From contig JANSXC010000001.1 in assembly GCA_024743115.1 (NCBI GenBank), positions 491,628 through 555,627 on the forward strand: a stretch of DNA of 64,000 nucleotides, given 5' to 3'. Origin of the DNA: a bacterium. GTDB taxonomy: Bacteria; Planctomycetota; UBA1135; UBA2386. A program made the position numbers and the translations under genes. The notes under the pieces are model-generated. The model was not told where the DNA came from. It saw only the letters and a list, made by a program, of their open reading frames with translations, and did not search any database. Shown piece after piece: positions 46,250-55,805 of this stretch. Numbering within the stretch: the first letter of the stretch is position 1; each line of letters begins with the position of its first letter.

Positions 46250-49200
46250 CTACTTGCGGGGCTCGATCAGGATCCGCCCAGCCACGTCGACCCCGGCCGC
46301 GACGACGCCGCGGGCGGCCCGGACCTGGATGCTGACGGCTGGCCGGTCGGGCCCGAGCCGGCGTTCGAGCTCCTCGCGCACGGCCAGCAGGCGCAATTCG
46401 CCGAGGTTCGTCGCTGCCCGCCGGATCCGGCGTCGACGGTGTCGGTCGCTGTCGTTGTCGAGCAGGTCGCGGGTAACGTCGAGCGTCTCCTGAACGGCCG
46501 CGAGGTCGCCGTCGATGCGGCGCAGCTCCGCGAACGCGGGGGCCGCCGCGTGGTGCTGACCCGCGAGCAGGCGGATCCGCACCTGCGGCGCGAGGCGGTC
46601 ACGCGCGGCTGCCAGCGCGTCGCGTTCGGCGGTCAGGCGCGCAATGCTCTGCCGGGTGAGTTCGGGTTGCGGATTCGCGAGGGCTGCGACCCGTTCACGA
46701 TCGGCGGCGCCGAGTTCGTGACGCAGCACGAACTTGACGGTCGGACGATCCTGCAGTTCGGCGAGGAACGGTTCGAGGTTGGTCAGATCCGGAGTCGCGC
46801 TTCCCGGAGCGAAGGTGATCTCCGCCGGCGGTGTTGCGATGTCGTCGCGGCCCGTCAGACCGAAGACGTCGGTCAGCGAGCGGGCCGCGCGGAACGGCGA
46901 ACTCGCGATCGCGTCGCCGATCAGGAGGGTCAGCGTTTCGGCGGCGGCCTGGACGATGCGGGTGGTCGAGTCGCCCTCGTTGGGCACGAACAGCTGCAGC
47001 GGCAGCTGCTGTTCGTCGTTGTCGTTGCGCAGCGCGAACAGGACGACGTCGAGCGGGGCCGGCAGCTTGAGGTAGGTCGAGATCGGCCCGCCCGGCGGTT
47101 CGGAGACCTGCAGCCAGGTGAACGTTTTTTGCGTCTTGACGCCGACCCCCTTCTGGGTGAAGTCCATCCCGATCGTAGCGTCGAGCACGCCGTCCGCGAT
47201 GTCGACGCCCGCCGGTTTGGCGAGGCCACGCAGGGCTTGCAGTTCGAAGCCGCGCAGCTCGGTATCGATGCGACCGAGCGTGAGCGGGTGCAGCTGCAGG
47301 TGGCCCTTGACGGTGAGTTCGTCCAGCAGGGGGCGCTGCTCCTTCTCGTGCTGGTCTGTTGTGCCCGTGACCAGGTCCGTCGCCGAACCCGCGATCCCAG
47401 CGAAGACCGAGCTGCGAACGATGCGGCGTTCGAGTTCGACGAGCCCGCCGCGGACGCTGGCTTCGAACGCGAAGCGTCGCGGTTCGGTGAGTGCGCGCGT
47501 CGAGAACCGCTGCAGGCTGACGTCGAGGTCCTCGATCGGCAGGTGGGTGGCGGGTGTCGTCGTGGCGTCGCGCCATGTCACGCCGAGGCCGAAGAGCCGC
47601 AGGCTGTCGATCGCGAACTCGGGTGCGGGCTTGCCGTTCGGAATCTCACCGCTCGGGTCCTCGCGGTTCGGGTCTTCGGGGTTCGGCCCCTTGCCATCCG
47701 GCTCCGGCGCGGCCGCGGCGGGCGGCGGAGGGTCCGGCAGCAGGAAGCCGGCGACCGCGAGGCCTGCCGGCGTCCGGGCGGCCGCGAGTTGCGGCGAGTC
47801 GATCTCGATCGAGCGGAACAGCACGTCGCCGGTGCGCGGATCGAACGCCCGGAGCTCGGCCTCGAGCGACGGCAACGTGACCATGGCTGCGCCGGCGGTG
47901 TCGCGCACGGCGAGGTGCTCGACGACGAACGTGCCGCCGAACGGCCGCGAGAGGTCGAAGTGGGTCGGCTCCTGGCGGCCGAGTTCGAGTTCCGAATGCA
48001 GGTGCAGGGCGAGGTCGACGCCGGTCTCGGTGCCCTGCAGCGTCGCAGCGAGCGCGGGCATCACGTTCGGCAGCTGGGTGGTGTCGAGGTCCTCGATGTC
48101 GACGGTCACATCGAGCGTCGGCGCCAGCGCGAACGGGGCGATCGCGAGGTCGACACCGAGTTGCTTCAGCACGGGTGCGGCGCCGGCGCGGAGTTCGAAG
48201 CGCAGCGGCGGCGTTGCCGCGAAGTCCTCGGCCGTCCGCCACGGCTCGGTGAGCCGCAGCGCGAGCTGCGCGCGCACCGGCGTGCCGTCGTGCGCGGGGT
48301 CGCGGCGGTCGGTCCATTCCAGTTCGTCGACGACGATCGCGACGTCATCGAGGCGCAACGCGGGCAACATCGCTCCCGCCGGCGGCGCGGTGATCGTCGC
48401 GGGGCCGGCGGCGGCCGCGTTGTCGGCGACCGGCGTGCGCGGGCGGGATTCGTCGCCGGCGGTAGCCGGCGCGCCGAGCAGGAAGCCCGGCACCTGCAGG
48501 CCGTCGGGCGTGCTCGCCGCACGGGCGCGAACGCCCTCGATGCGAACCTTGCCGACGTGAATCAGCTCACTCGTCACGGTCGGAATTGCCGCCACGATGC
48601 GATCGATACCGGCGAGCTCGGTCGAGCCGTCGAGCAGTCGCAGCTGCTCGAGCGTGACCTCGAACGCGGTGTTCTCGGCATTGGCGACGAACTGTAGTTC
48701 GCCGGTCAGCGCGCCGTCGGTCAGCGGTGAACGGATCCCCGCGGGCAGCACCGGCGCGAGTGCCTGGCCGCGAAGGCCGCGGCCGGCGAGGCTGGCGGTG
48801 ACCCGCGTGCCCGCGGCGGATCGCGTCAGCGAGCCTTTCAGCCCGAGCGCATCGACCTTCTGGTCGAGATGGAGCGTGACCGCGAATGGCACGGGCGTGG
48901 CGAGCGCTTCGCGACCGGTGCCGCGCATCGCGCCGAGTTCGACGTCGAGGCCGATGGCCTTGGTCGCCGCGTTTGCCGCCGTCGCATCTTTGGTTTCGGC
49001 GGTCTCGTCACGGATGTGGAGCGTGGCACCGCGCAGTCGGATGGGGCCGGTCGCGAGTTCGAGCGGTTCCTTGGCGGGCGGTGTCGCGGCAACTGGTGCG
49101 GATGTTGCCGGCTGCGAGGGCGTGGCGACGACGGTGGGCAGCAGAGGGCGGTTGCCGGCCTCGGCGTTCGGTTGCGTCGCGGGTGCGCTCGGCGGAGTGG

Positions 49201-51250
49201 CGGCGATTCGCAGGCCGGCGACGATCGTCGCCTCGGGCTGCCGCGTGACATGAACCACGGGTTCGAGCAGGTCGAGCCGTTCGAACGCGAGACCGGGATG
49301 GTCGAGGCGCAGCTCGTCGAGTTCGAGATTACGCACGCTGGCGAACACGGTGTCGCCCGCGGTGAACCGCAGATTGGCGAGCCGGGCCGAGACGCGTTCC
49401 GCGCGGCCCTCGCCCGCGACGTCGACGACGACGGCGCCGTGCAGTCGCGCGGCGTCGAACGCGGGTGCGATCCCCGCGGGTTCGAGCCACGGCGCGAGGC
49501 GGGCGAGCGTGATGCCGTCGACATCGAGCGTGGTCTCGAGGTGGGCGCCGCCGGGTTGGGGTTGCAGCGCGAGGTTCGCCGTCAGGCGCTGCGCGATGCC
49601 CGGCAGTTCGATCGTCAGCTCGGCCTGGCCCGGGTCCCGGTCGCAGCCACAGGCGAGGTCACTGCCCGACAGGGTGAGGTTCTCGAACGCGAGAGTCGGG
49701 CTGGCCGGGTGCGTCAGGTCCTGGAACGCGACGGCGGCGCCGCGCCAGTCGAGCTTCGCGAGCACGATCGGCGGCACTCCGGGAGCCGTCGGCGAGGCGG
49801 CGGGATCCGTGTTCGGCTGGGCGCCGCCCGATGCGGCTTCCGCGACGGCCGCTGGTGTCCTGGGGGGCGGCGCCGCTGGCGCCGCCAGCAGGCGAACACC
49901 GGCCACCGACAGGCTGCCGTCGGCCTGTCTGGTCAGTGCCGTTGCCGGGCCGACGATCGTCACGCCGCCGATGTCCAAGCCGCCGTCCTCGCGCGATCGC
50001 AGCGCGTCGACGCGCAGTTCGTCGAGAGTGAGCGCGTGTTGATCGTTGCCCACGCGCACGTCGTGGACGCGAAGGTTCGTCGCGCCGTCCGCTGCGGCCG
50101 CCGTCGTCGCATGGGCGGTCAGGTCGAGGCCGCCGGCTTCGAACTCGATACCGGCGCCTTGCAGCAGGTCGCGCAGCGGCTCGAGCACGATGCCGCGGCC
50201 GGTGAGTTCCACCGCGAACTCGCTCTGGCCATCGCCGTGGAACGTGCCGTCGGCCGTGATCGCGAGGGCCTTCGCGAGTGCCGGGGCACGTTCGATCGTG
50301 ATCGTCGAGTGCAGGCTGGTGCCCGCGGCCGTCGCGTCGGCGGTCGCCGGAATCACCGCGAGCTCGAGGCGGGTGTGCAGATCGAAGTGCAGCGGCGCGA
50401 TGCCGAGCTCGGGCACGAGCCGGTCGAGGTCGAGTCCGTGCGCCAGGAGCCTGGCATCGCAGGTCAGGCCGTCGGCGGGCGAGTGCACCTCGGCGGTGAG
50501 CTCGATGCGGTCCGCGAGCCCCTCGCCCGCGAGACGCAGCGCGAGCTGGCCGGGGCGATCCCGGCGGCCGACGTCATCGATGTCGGCGTCGATCACGAGT
50601 TCGAGGGGCGGGCGGGAGCCGTCGGTCGAACGTAAGCCGAGACGCAGGTCGTGAATCCGCGCACCCGCGATCTGGAACGGCAGCGTCGCGGACGGCGCTC
50701 CGGGTTCGGCCTCGGGTTCCGGTTCCGGTTCTGGCTCGGCAGCAGGCGCGGTCCAGGCGCTCGGCAGCACGAACGAGCCGTCGGGCCGGCGCCAGGCATC
50801 GAGTCTCACGCCGCGCAACACCGCGTCGCTGACCACCAACTCGCCGCTGAGCAGTTGCCAGGTCGAGACGTCGGCTGCGAGTTCGTGCACGGCGAGGGCG
50901 AGGCCGTGTTCGCCGTTTTCGGGATCGCGCAGGTGCACGCGCTGCAGTCGGACGGATCCGCCGAACAGCGACAGCGACGCACTCGCGCATTCACCTTCGA
51001 GGCTGCCGAATGTCACGCCGTACTCGATCAGGCGCGGGAGTGCGAGCTCGAGGCCGATGCGCGCCACGACCACCAGCACGACGAGCCATGCCAGTGCTCG
51101 CCGCCAACGCCGGCGCTTGCGCGGCTTTGGCTTGGACAACGTGGCGGTGGCTGCGGTCTCGACCACGTCGGCGGCCTGGTCGCTGGCGGCGGGCTCGACG
51201 TGGTCCGCGTTGGCGTTCGCGGTCTCGGGCTGCGGTTCGTTGGCCGTCAT
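46250..51250 (-). CDS. Very large AsmA/DUF748-like membrane-anchored protein
   Basis: N-term 'KPRKRRRWRRALAWLVVLVVVARIGLELALPRLIEYGV', repeated 'LRLDDV/VHLRDPENG' AsmA-like beta repeats, 1666 aa. Confidence 0.65.
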   Translation of the reverse strand: MTANEPQPETANANADHVEPAASDQAADVVETAATATLSKPKPRKRRRWRRALAWLVVLVVVARIGLELALPRLIEYGVTFGSLEGECASASLSLFGGSVRLQRVHLRDPENGEHGLALAVHELAADVSTWQLLSGELVVSDAVLRGVRLDAWRRPDGSFVLPSAWTAPAAEPEPEPEPEAEPGAPSATLPFQIAGARIHDLRLGLRSTDGSRPPLELVIDADIDDVGRRDRPGQLALRLAGEGLADRIELTAEVHSPADGLTCDARLLAHGLDLDRLVPELGIAPLHFDLHTRLELAVIPATADATAAGTSLHSTITIERAPALAKALAITADGTFHGDGQSEFAVELTGRGIVLEPLRDLLQGAGIEFEAGGLDLTAHATTAAAADGATNLRVHDVRVGNDQHALTLDELRVDALRSREDGGLDIGGVTIVGPATALTRQADGSLSVAGVRLLAAPAAPPPRTPAAVAEAASGGAQPNTDPAASPTAPGVPPIVLAKLDWRGAAVAFQDLTHPASPTLAFENLTLSGSDLACGCDRDPGQAELTIELPGIAQRLTANLALQPQPGGAHLETTLDVDGITLARLAPWLEPAGIAPAFDAARLHGAVVVDVAGEGRAERVSARLANLRFTAGDTVFASVRNLELDELRLDHPGLAFERLDLLEPVVHVTRQPEATIVAGLRIAATPPSAPATQPNAEAGNRPLLPTVVATPSQPATSAPVAATPPAKEPLELATGPIRLRGATLHIRDETAETKDATAANAATKAIGLDVELGAMRGTGREALATPVPFAVTLHLDQKVDALGLKGSLTRSAAGTRVTASLAGRGLRGQALAPVLPAGIRSPLTDGALTGELQFVANAENTAFEVTLEQLRLLDGSTELAGIDRIVAAIPTVTSELIHVGKVRIEGVRARAASTPDGLQVPGFLLGAPATAGDESRPRTPVADNAAAAGPATITAPPAGAMLPALRLDDVAIVVDELEWTDRRDPAHDGTPVRAQLALRLTEPWRTAEDFAATPPLRFELRAGAAPVLKQLGVDLAIAPFALAPTLDVTVDIEDLDTTQLPNVMPALAATLQGTETGVDLALHLHSELELGRQEPTHFDLSRPFGGTFVVEHLAVRDTAGAAMVTLPSLEAELRAFDPRTGDVLFRSIEIDSPQLAAARTPAGLAVAGFLLPDPPPPAAAAPEPDGKGPNPEDPNREDPSGEIPNGKPAPEFAIDSLRLFGLGVTWRDATTTPATHLPIEDLDVSLQRFSTRALTEPRRFAFEASVRGGLVELERRIVRSSVFAGIAGSATDLVTGTTDQHEKEQRPLLDELTVKGHLQLHPLTLGRIDTELRGFELQALRGLAKPAGVDIADGVLDATIGMDFTQKGVGVKTQKTFTWLQVSEPPGGPISTYLKLPAPLDVVLFALRNDNDEQQLPLQLFVPNEGDSTTRIVQAAAETLTLLIGDAIASSPFRAARSLTDVFGLTGRDDIATPPAEITFAPGSATPDLTNLEPFLAELQDRPTVKFVLRHELGAADRERVAALANPQPELTRQSIARLTAERDALAAARDRLAPQVRIRLLAGQHHAAAPAFAELRRIDGDLAAVQETLDVTRDLLDNDSDRHRRRRIRRAATNLGELRLLAVREELERRLGPDRPAVSIQVRAARGVVAAGVDVAGRILIEPRK

Positions 51251-52503
51251 CGCGCCCTCCGGTGCGCGGCGGCCAGCGCCGCCTTGCGCGCACTGCGCGG
51301 TGCCATCGGATCGTAGTCGGGCACGGCGAGGTCGAGGGCGGACAGCCACTCGTGGGCGAGTGCGCGTTGCGACGCGCGCCGCGCCGACAGGGCTCGGCGA
51401 TTGCTCGCGACGACGTTGTCGGACAGTTCGGCCGTCGATTTGCTCGCGGCGAGCGCGAACTCGAGGCCCGTCGGATCGAGTGCGAGCGCGCCGAGGTGGC
51501 GGCGCAGGCAGAGCACGACCGGCGGTGGCAGCTCGCCGCGCTGGAGCCGCGGCAGCAGTGCGGCGAGGAAGGCGCGTTCGACGAGCCAGCCCGAATCCGG
51601 GTCGGCCGGCAGCGAATCACTGATCGCGATGAGCTCGGCCTCTTCGAGGCAGAGCAGCAGATCGAGGCAGCGCGGCAGGTTGAAGTTCGCAGCGAGTGCG
51701 AGCAGCGCACCGCGGCGCGGGCGGGCGCCGACCGAGTTGCGCGCGAGCGCCGTCGGCGGCGGCGCGGACGCCGGCTCGCTCGCAGCTGTGGCGCGGCTCG
51801 CGAGTTCGGCCTGGACGGCGCTGATCCGGTCCGGGTCTGCGGGGTCCCCGAGCTGCAGTTCGACGGCGACGTGTCGGGCCCCACCGGGTTCCCGCTGCAG
51901 CAACGTGAGGCGTTCGCCCGGCGCGAGGTCGAACGGCTGCAGGCGCGCGAGCGTGCTGGTCCGTTCGCCAGCGCCCGCTGCCTCCGCGGCGGGCGACTCG
52001 ACCGTGGGGGGCGCGTTCTGCCGGATCACGAGTCGCACGCCGGTCGCGGTGCGCTGCACGAGCAGGAGCGGCCAGTCCGCTTCGAGGATGCGGATCGTCG
52101 TCACGAAGTCCGCGGCGATCGTGGCGGCGGCGGTGGCGTCCGGCGGCGCGGCGGACTCGGTGTCGTCGGTGGCGAGTGCGAGTCCGCGGAGCCCCGGGCT
52201 GCCGGCGCGGAACGGCTGACCGCGGGTCGCGAGGACGGCGTCGAGGACGGTGTCGAGCGGCACGCTCGGGCGGTCCTGGCACGCTCGCACGGTGACGTGG
52301 AGTGCTCGCGTGTCGCCGGTGTGCGGGCCTGCTGCGGCCGGCTTGCCGTCCTTGCCGGTTCTGGAGTCGTCAACGAAGACGGCGCTCCCCGGCTCGTAGC
52401 CGATCTCGACTCCGAGCGGTGGCCGCGGGGTTGGCGGGGGCGTGAAACAGCCGGCGAGCGGGAGGAGCAGGACGGCGACGAAGCGAGAACGGGTGGCGGG
52501 CAC
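51247..52503 (-). CDS. Lipoprotein, hypothetical, coupled to AsmA-like gene
   Basis: MPATRSRFVAVLLLPLAGC lipobox; ATGA overlap (51247-51250) with the next gene. Confidence 0.75.
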   Translation of the reverse strand: MPATRSRFVAVLLLPLAGCFTPPPTPRPPLGVEIGYEPGSAVFVDDSRTGKDGKPAAAGPHTGDTRALHVTVRACQDRPSVPLDTVLDAVLATRGQPFRAGSPGLRGLALATDDTESAAPPDATAAATIAADFVTTIRILEADWPLLLVQRTATGVRLVIRQNAPPTVESPAAEAAGAGERTSTLARLQPFDLAPGERLTLLQREPGGARHVAVELQLGDPADPDRISAVQAELASRATAASEPASAPPPTALARNSVGARPRRGALLALAANFNLPRCLDLLLCLEEAELIAISDSLPADPDSGWLVERAFLAALLPRLQRGELPPPVVLCLRRHLGALALDPTGLEFALAASKSTAELSDNVVASNRRALSARRASQRALAHEWLSALDLAVPDYDPMAPRSARKAALAAAHRRAR

Positions 52504-52775
52504 GGGCGGGATTTCGGGGCTTCGATTCTGGGCCCGTGAGCCCGGCCGTCAACACCGTCGCGCGCAGTTGCCGTTGCGCCGGCAATCTCTCAATGATGCC
52601 GGAGCCCATGGTCGAGAGTTCCCAAGGAAGTCTCCACAGCTCGAACCCGCCGTTGAGGCCACGACTCGCCAATCCCACCGCGCTTTCCTGGTGCGGCACG
52701 AGTTGGCGTGGCGTAGCCTCCAGCCTGCGGTTTTTTCGTTCTCAGAAATCCAAACGTCCGTAGGGAGGTATCACC

Positions 52776-54956
52776 TTGACGTCGCAGCGTTCAGCGGCCA
52801 TCCGGTCCATTGCCACGAAACGCCCGGTCGCGATTTCGACCGAGGGGCGCAGCCAGCTGCCCGAGCTCTTCGGTGCGAACGTCTTTGGTCTCGACCAGAT
52901 GCGGACCCGTCTGCCCGAGAGTGCCTATTCGGGTCTGCGCTCGTGCATGGAGCGCGGCGACGAACTCGATCCGGCCTTGGCCGACCAGGTGGCCACGGCG
53001 ATGAAGGAGTGGGCCGTCGAGCGCGGCGCGACGCACTTCACGCACTGGTTCCAGCCGATGACCGGCGCGACGGCCGAGAAGCATGACAGCTTTGCGAACC
53101 TCGTCGACGGTCGACTCCTCATGGAGTTCGACGGCAAGGCGCTGATCAAGGGTGAGCCCGACGCGAGTTCGTTCCCGAGCGGCGGCCTGCGCGCCACGTT
53201 CGAGGCGCGCGGTTACACCGCGTGGGATCCGACATCGCCCGCGTTCATTCGCGAGACGACCAACGGCGTGACGTTGTGCGTGCCGACCGCGTTCTGCTCG
53301 TGGACGGGTGAGGCGTTGGATGAGAAGACGCCGCTGCTGCGGTCCGCGGATGCGCTGAATCGCGAGGCGATCCGCCTGCTGCGGCTGCTCGGCGACGACC
53401 GCGTCGGCTTCGTCTACCCGACGCTGGGTTGCGAGCAGGAGTACTTCCTCATCGATCGTGACCTCTATCTGTTGCGGCCCGACCTCGTTGCGACGGGTCG
53501 CACGGTGTTCGGCGCGCGACCGCCCAAGGGTCAGGAGCTCGAGGATCACTACTTCGGTTCGATCCAGCCGCGCGTGCTCGCGTTCATGCAGGAGTCCGAG
53601 TTCGAACTCTGGAAGCTCGGCGTGCCGATCAAGACGCGTCACAACGAGGTGGCGCCGAGTCAGTACGAGGTCGCGCCGATCTTCGAGCGCACGACCGTCG
53701 CAACGGATCACAACATGCTCTGCATGGAGGTGCTCAAGCAGGTCGCGGGTCGGCACGGGTTCTACTGCCTGCTGCACGAGAAGCCCTACGCGGGCATCAA
53801 TGGTTCGGGCAAGCACAACAACTGGTCGATGTCGACCGACACGGGGGAGAACCTGCTCGAACCCGGCAAGTCGCCCGAGGAGAACATGCGCTTCATCGTG
53901 CTGCTCGCCGCGATCCTGCGCGCGGTCGACCTGCACGCCGATTTGCTGCGCATCACGATCGCGGGCGCCGGCAACGACCATCGCCTCGGCGCCAACGAAG
54001 CGCCGCCGGCCATCCTGTCCGTCTACCTCGGCGAGCAGCTCATGGACGTCATGGACGGCATGATCGCGGGCACCGGCAAGGGCAGCGATCGCAAGGGCGA
54101 GCAGATGCAGCTCGGCGTCGAGTCGCTGCCGCCACTGCCACGCGATGCTACCGATCGCAACCGCACCTCGCCGTTCGCATTCACGGGCAACAAGTTCGAG
54201 TTCCGCGCCGTCGGCAGCAGCCAGGGCGTCGCGAAGCCGAACGCCGTGCTCAATGCGATCGTCGCCGACTCGCTGGCCTGGGTGTCGGACGAGATCGAGC
54301 GGCTGAAGTCCGACAAGGGTGTCGACGCGGCGGTGAGTCAGGTCGTCGCTGAGCTCTTCAAGGCGCACAAGCGCGTCGTGTTCAACGGCAACGGCTACTC
54401 CGAGGAGTGGCACGCCGAGGCCGAGAGCCGCGGTCTGCCGAACCTGAAGAACTCCGTTGATGCCATCGCGCAGTTCAACGCCAAGAAGAACGTCGAGTTG
54501 TTCGAGCGCGTCGGCGTGTTGACCGCGAAGGAGACCGAGTCGCGGCGCAACATCATGTTCGAGAGCTACTGCAAGACGATCGCCGTCGAGGCCCAGAGCG
54601 CGCTGTCGCTCGGCCGCACGATGATCCTGCCCGCGGCGCAGCGCACGCAGCTCGCGGTCGCGCAGAGCGTCGCCGCGGCCAAGGCGGCCGGACTCGAAGT
54701 CAAGGCGCAGGCCCGTCGCCTCGAACACCTCACGGCCACGATCGAATGCATGATCGACGCCATCGATGAACTCGCGGCGCAGTTCGAGCGCGCCGAGGAG
54801 TTCGAGGGCTCCGAGCACGAGCACGCGAAGCTGTATCGTGATCACGTCTTCGTGGCGATGAATCGACTGCGCGAACACGCCGACGTTCTCGAGACGTTGG
54901 TCGACGACCAGGACTGGTCGTTGCCCAAGTATCGGGAGATGTTGTTCTTGCTCTAG
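52776..54956 (+). CDS. glnN: Glutamine synthetase type III
   Basis: TTG start at 52776 with GGGAGG upstream. '[18 protein letters not shown]', '[22 protein letters not shown]', '[10 protein letters not shown]', '[17 protein letters not shown]', '[23 protein letters not shown]', '[11 protein letters not shown]'. Confidence 0.97.
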   Translation: MTSQRSAAIRSIATKRPVAISTEGRSQLPELFGANVFGLDQMRTRLPESAYSGLRSCMERGDELDPALADQVATAMKEWAVERGATHFTHWFQPMTGATAEKHDSFANLVDGRLLMEFDGKALIKGEPDASSFPSGGLRATFEARGYTAWDPTSPAFIRETTNGVTLCVPTAFCSWTGEALDEKTPLLRSADALNREAIRLLRLLGDDRVGFVYPTLGCEQEYFLIDRDLYLLRPDLVATGRTVFGARPPKGQELEDHYFGSIQPRVLAFMQESEFELWKLGVPIKTRHNEVAPSQYEVAPIFERTTVATDHNMLCMEVLKQVAGRHGFYCLLHEKPYAGINGSGKHNNWSMSTDTGENLLEPGKSPEENMRFIVLLAAILRAVDLHADLLRITIAGAGNDHRLGANEAPPAILSVYLGEQLMDVMDGMIAGTGKGSDRKGEQMQLGVESLPPLPRDATDRNRTSPFAFTGNKFEFRAVGSSQGVAKPNAVLNAIVADSLAWVSDEIERLKSDKGVDAAVSQVVAELFKAHKRVVFNGNGYSEEWHAEAESRGLPNLKNSVDAIAQFNAKKNVELFERVGVLTAKETESRRNIMFESYCKTIAVEAQSALSLGRTMILPAAQRTQLAVAQSVAAAKAAGLEVKAQARRLEHLTATIECMIDAIDELAAQFERAEEFEGSEHEHAKLYRDHVFVAMNRLREHADVLETLVDDQDWSLPKYREMLFLL

Positions 54957-54984
54957 CGAGCAAGAACAACAGCACCCGATACTT
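54927..54984. repeat. Long quasi-palindrome spanning the glnN stop codon
   Basis: AAGTATCGGG-aga-TGTTGTTCTTGCTC-tagc-GAGCAAGAACAACA-gca-CCCGATACTT: 24 perfect pairs, 3x3 internal loop, 4-nt loop. Confidence 0.95.
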
Positions 54985-55040
54985 TCCGTTCTTCGCTCGC
55001 GGCTCGGCGACCGCCGGAGACGGCGAGGAAGCCCGTTGGC

Positions 55041-55092
55041 GCCGGCACGCCGCGGCGGGGGAGGCTAGGGCGCTTTGCGCCCGTGCCTCCGG
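55041..55092 (+). repeat. REP-like hairpin element, copy 1
   Basis: GCCGGCACG-(10 nt)-GGAGGCTAGGGCGC-TTT-GCGCCCGTGCCTCCGG; matches copy 2 in inverted orientation. Confidence 0.75.
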
Positions 55093-55096
55093 CAGA

Positions 55097-55131
55097 GGGG
55101 CTGGGTTTTTTTGGGGTGCGGGAAGGGGGGG
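55097..55131 (+). other. Predicted G-quadruplex motif
   Basis: GGGG-ct-GGG-ttttttt-GGGG-tgc-GGG-aa-GGGGGGG: five G-tracts with loops of at most 7 nt. Confidence 0.6.
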
Positions 55132-55275
55132 CTGGCGGGCGCGGCCCAGGGGGGCGCGGTCGGCAGCCGCGACACTTCTTGGCGTTCGCTCGGTCGGGGC
55201 GCGGTGCGGCAGGGCGTGCATGCGATCTTGCCGCCTTGGGGAATACCGGGATAAGGACGGCGTCGGAGGGGCGTG

Positions 55276-55611
55276 ATGCGCTCTCTGTCGGTGGTGGTTC
55301 TGGTGGCTCTGCTTGGCGGCTGCAGTGTGACGGCTTCCGGTCGTGGTGATGACGCGGTGGTGGGGCCGCGGTTCGTCGAGCCCGAGCGGTTGGCGGCTGG
55401 GGACTGGGTCGACGAGAATGACGTGATCACGACGATGCGGCTGCGGTTCGTGTCGGCGGCGGCTGTGCAGGGGCGGTTGGAGGACGCGGCGCGCGTGCCG
55501 GCGGGAGTGCGGGTGGCCTGGGTCGGCGATGGCAGCGCGATGATCGTGCAGGGGCCGGGGCGCGACGTTGCCGCGGTGGTTGCGGACGTGCAGGCGTTCG
55601 ACGTGCGCTGA
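55276..55611 (+). CDS. Small lipoprotein
   Basis: MRSLSVVVLVALLGGCSVTASGRGDD...; lipobox LGGC; 111 aa. Confidence 0.7.
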   Translation: MRSLSVVVLVALLGGCSVTASGRGDDAVVGPRFVEPERLAAGDWVDENDVITTMRLRFVSAAAVQGRLEDAARVPAGVRVAWVGDGSAMIVQGPGRDVAAVVADVQAFDVR

Positions 55612-55805
55612 GCGTGTCGGCGGGGTGCCGGGTCGGGGCACCTGATTGCGGTGGCCGGTGTTCGGAATCACCACAGGGTCGGCGTCGGGGTGCCTCGAAT
55701 CGGGACGGGGCGTTTCGGTGGCGCTACAGGCGGGGTCGCGGTTGGCCGATAGCGAAGAGTCTCGGAATGCCGCTCGGGAGTCGGTGGCAGGGGACGGTGC
55801 GGCCA

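Noticed and set aside
45338-48697. 1119-aa plus ORF 45338..48697
   Set aside because: Antisense across DUF1549/1553 and AsmA-like genes; codon-shadow composition only.
52791-54878. 695-aa minus ORF opposite glnN
   Set aside because: Shadow of the highly conserved type III glutamine synthetase reading frame.
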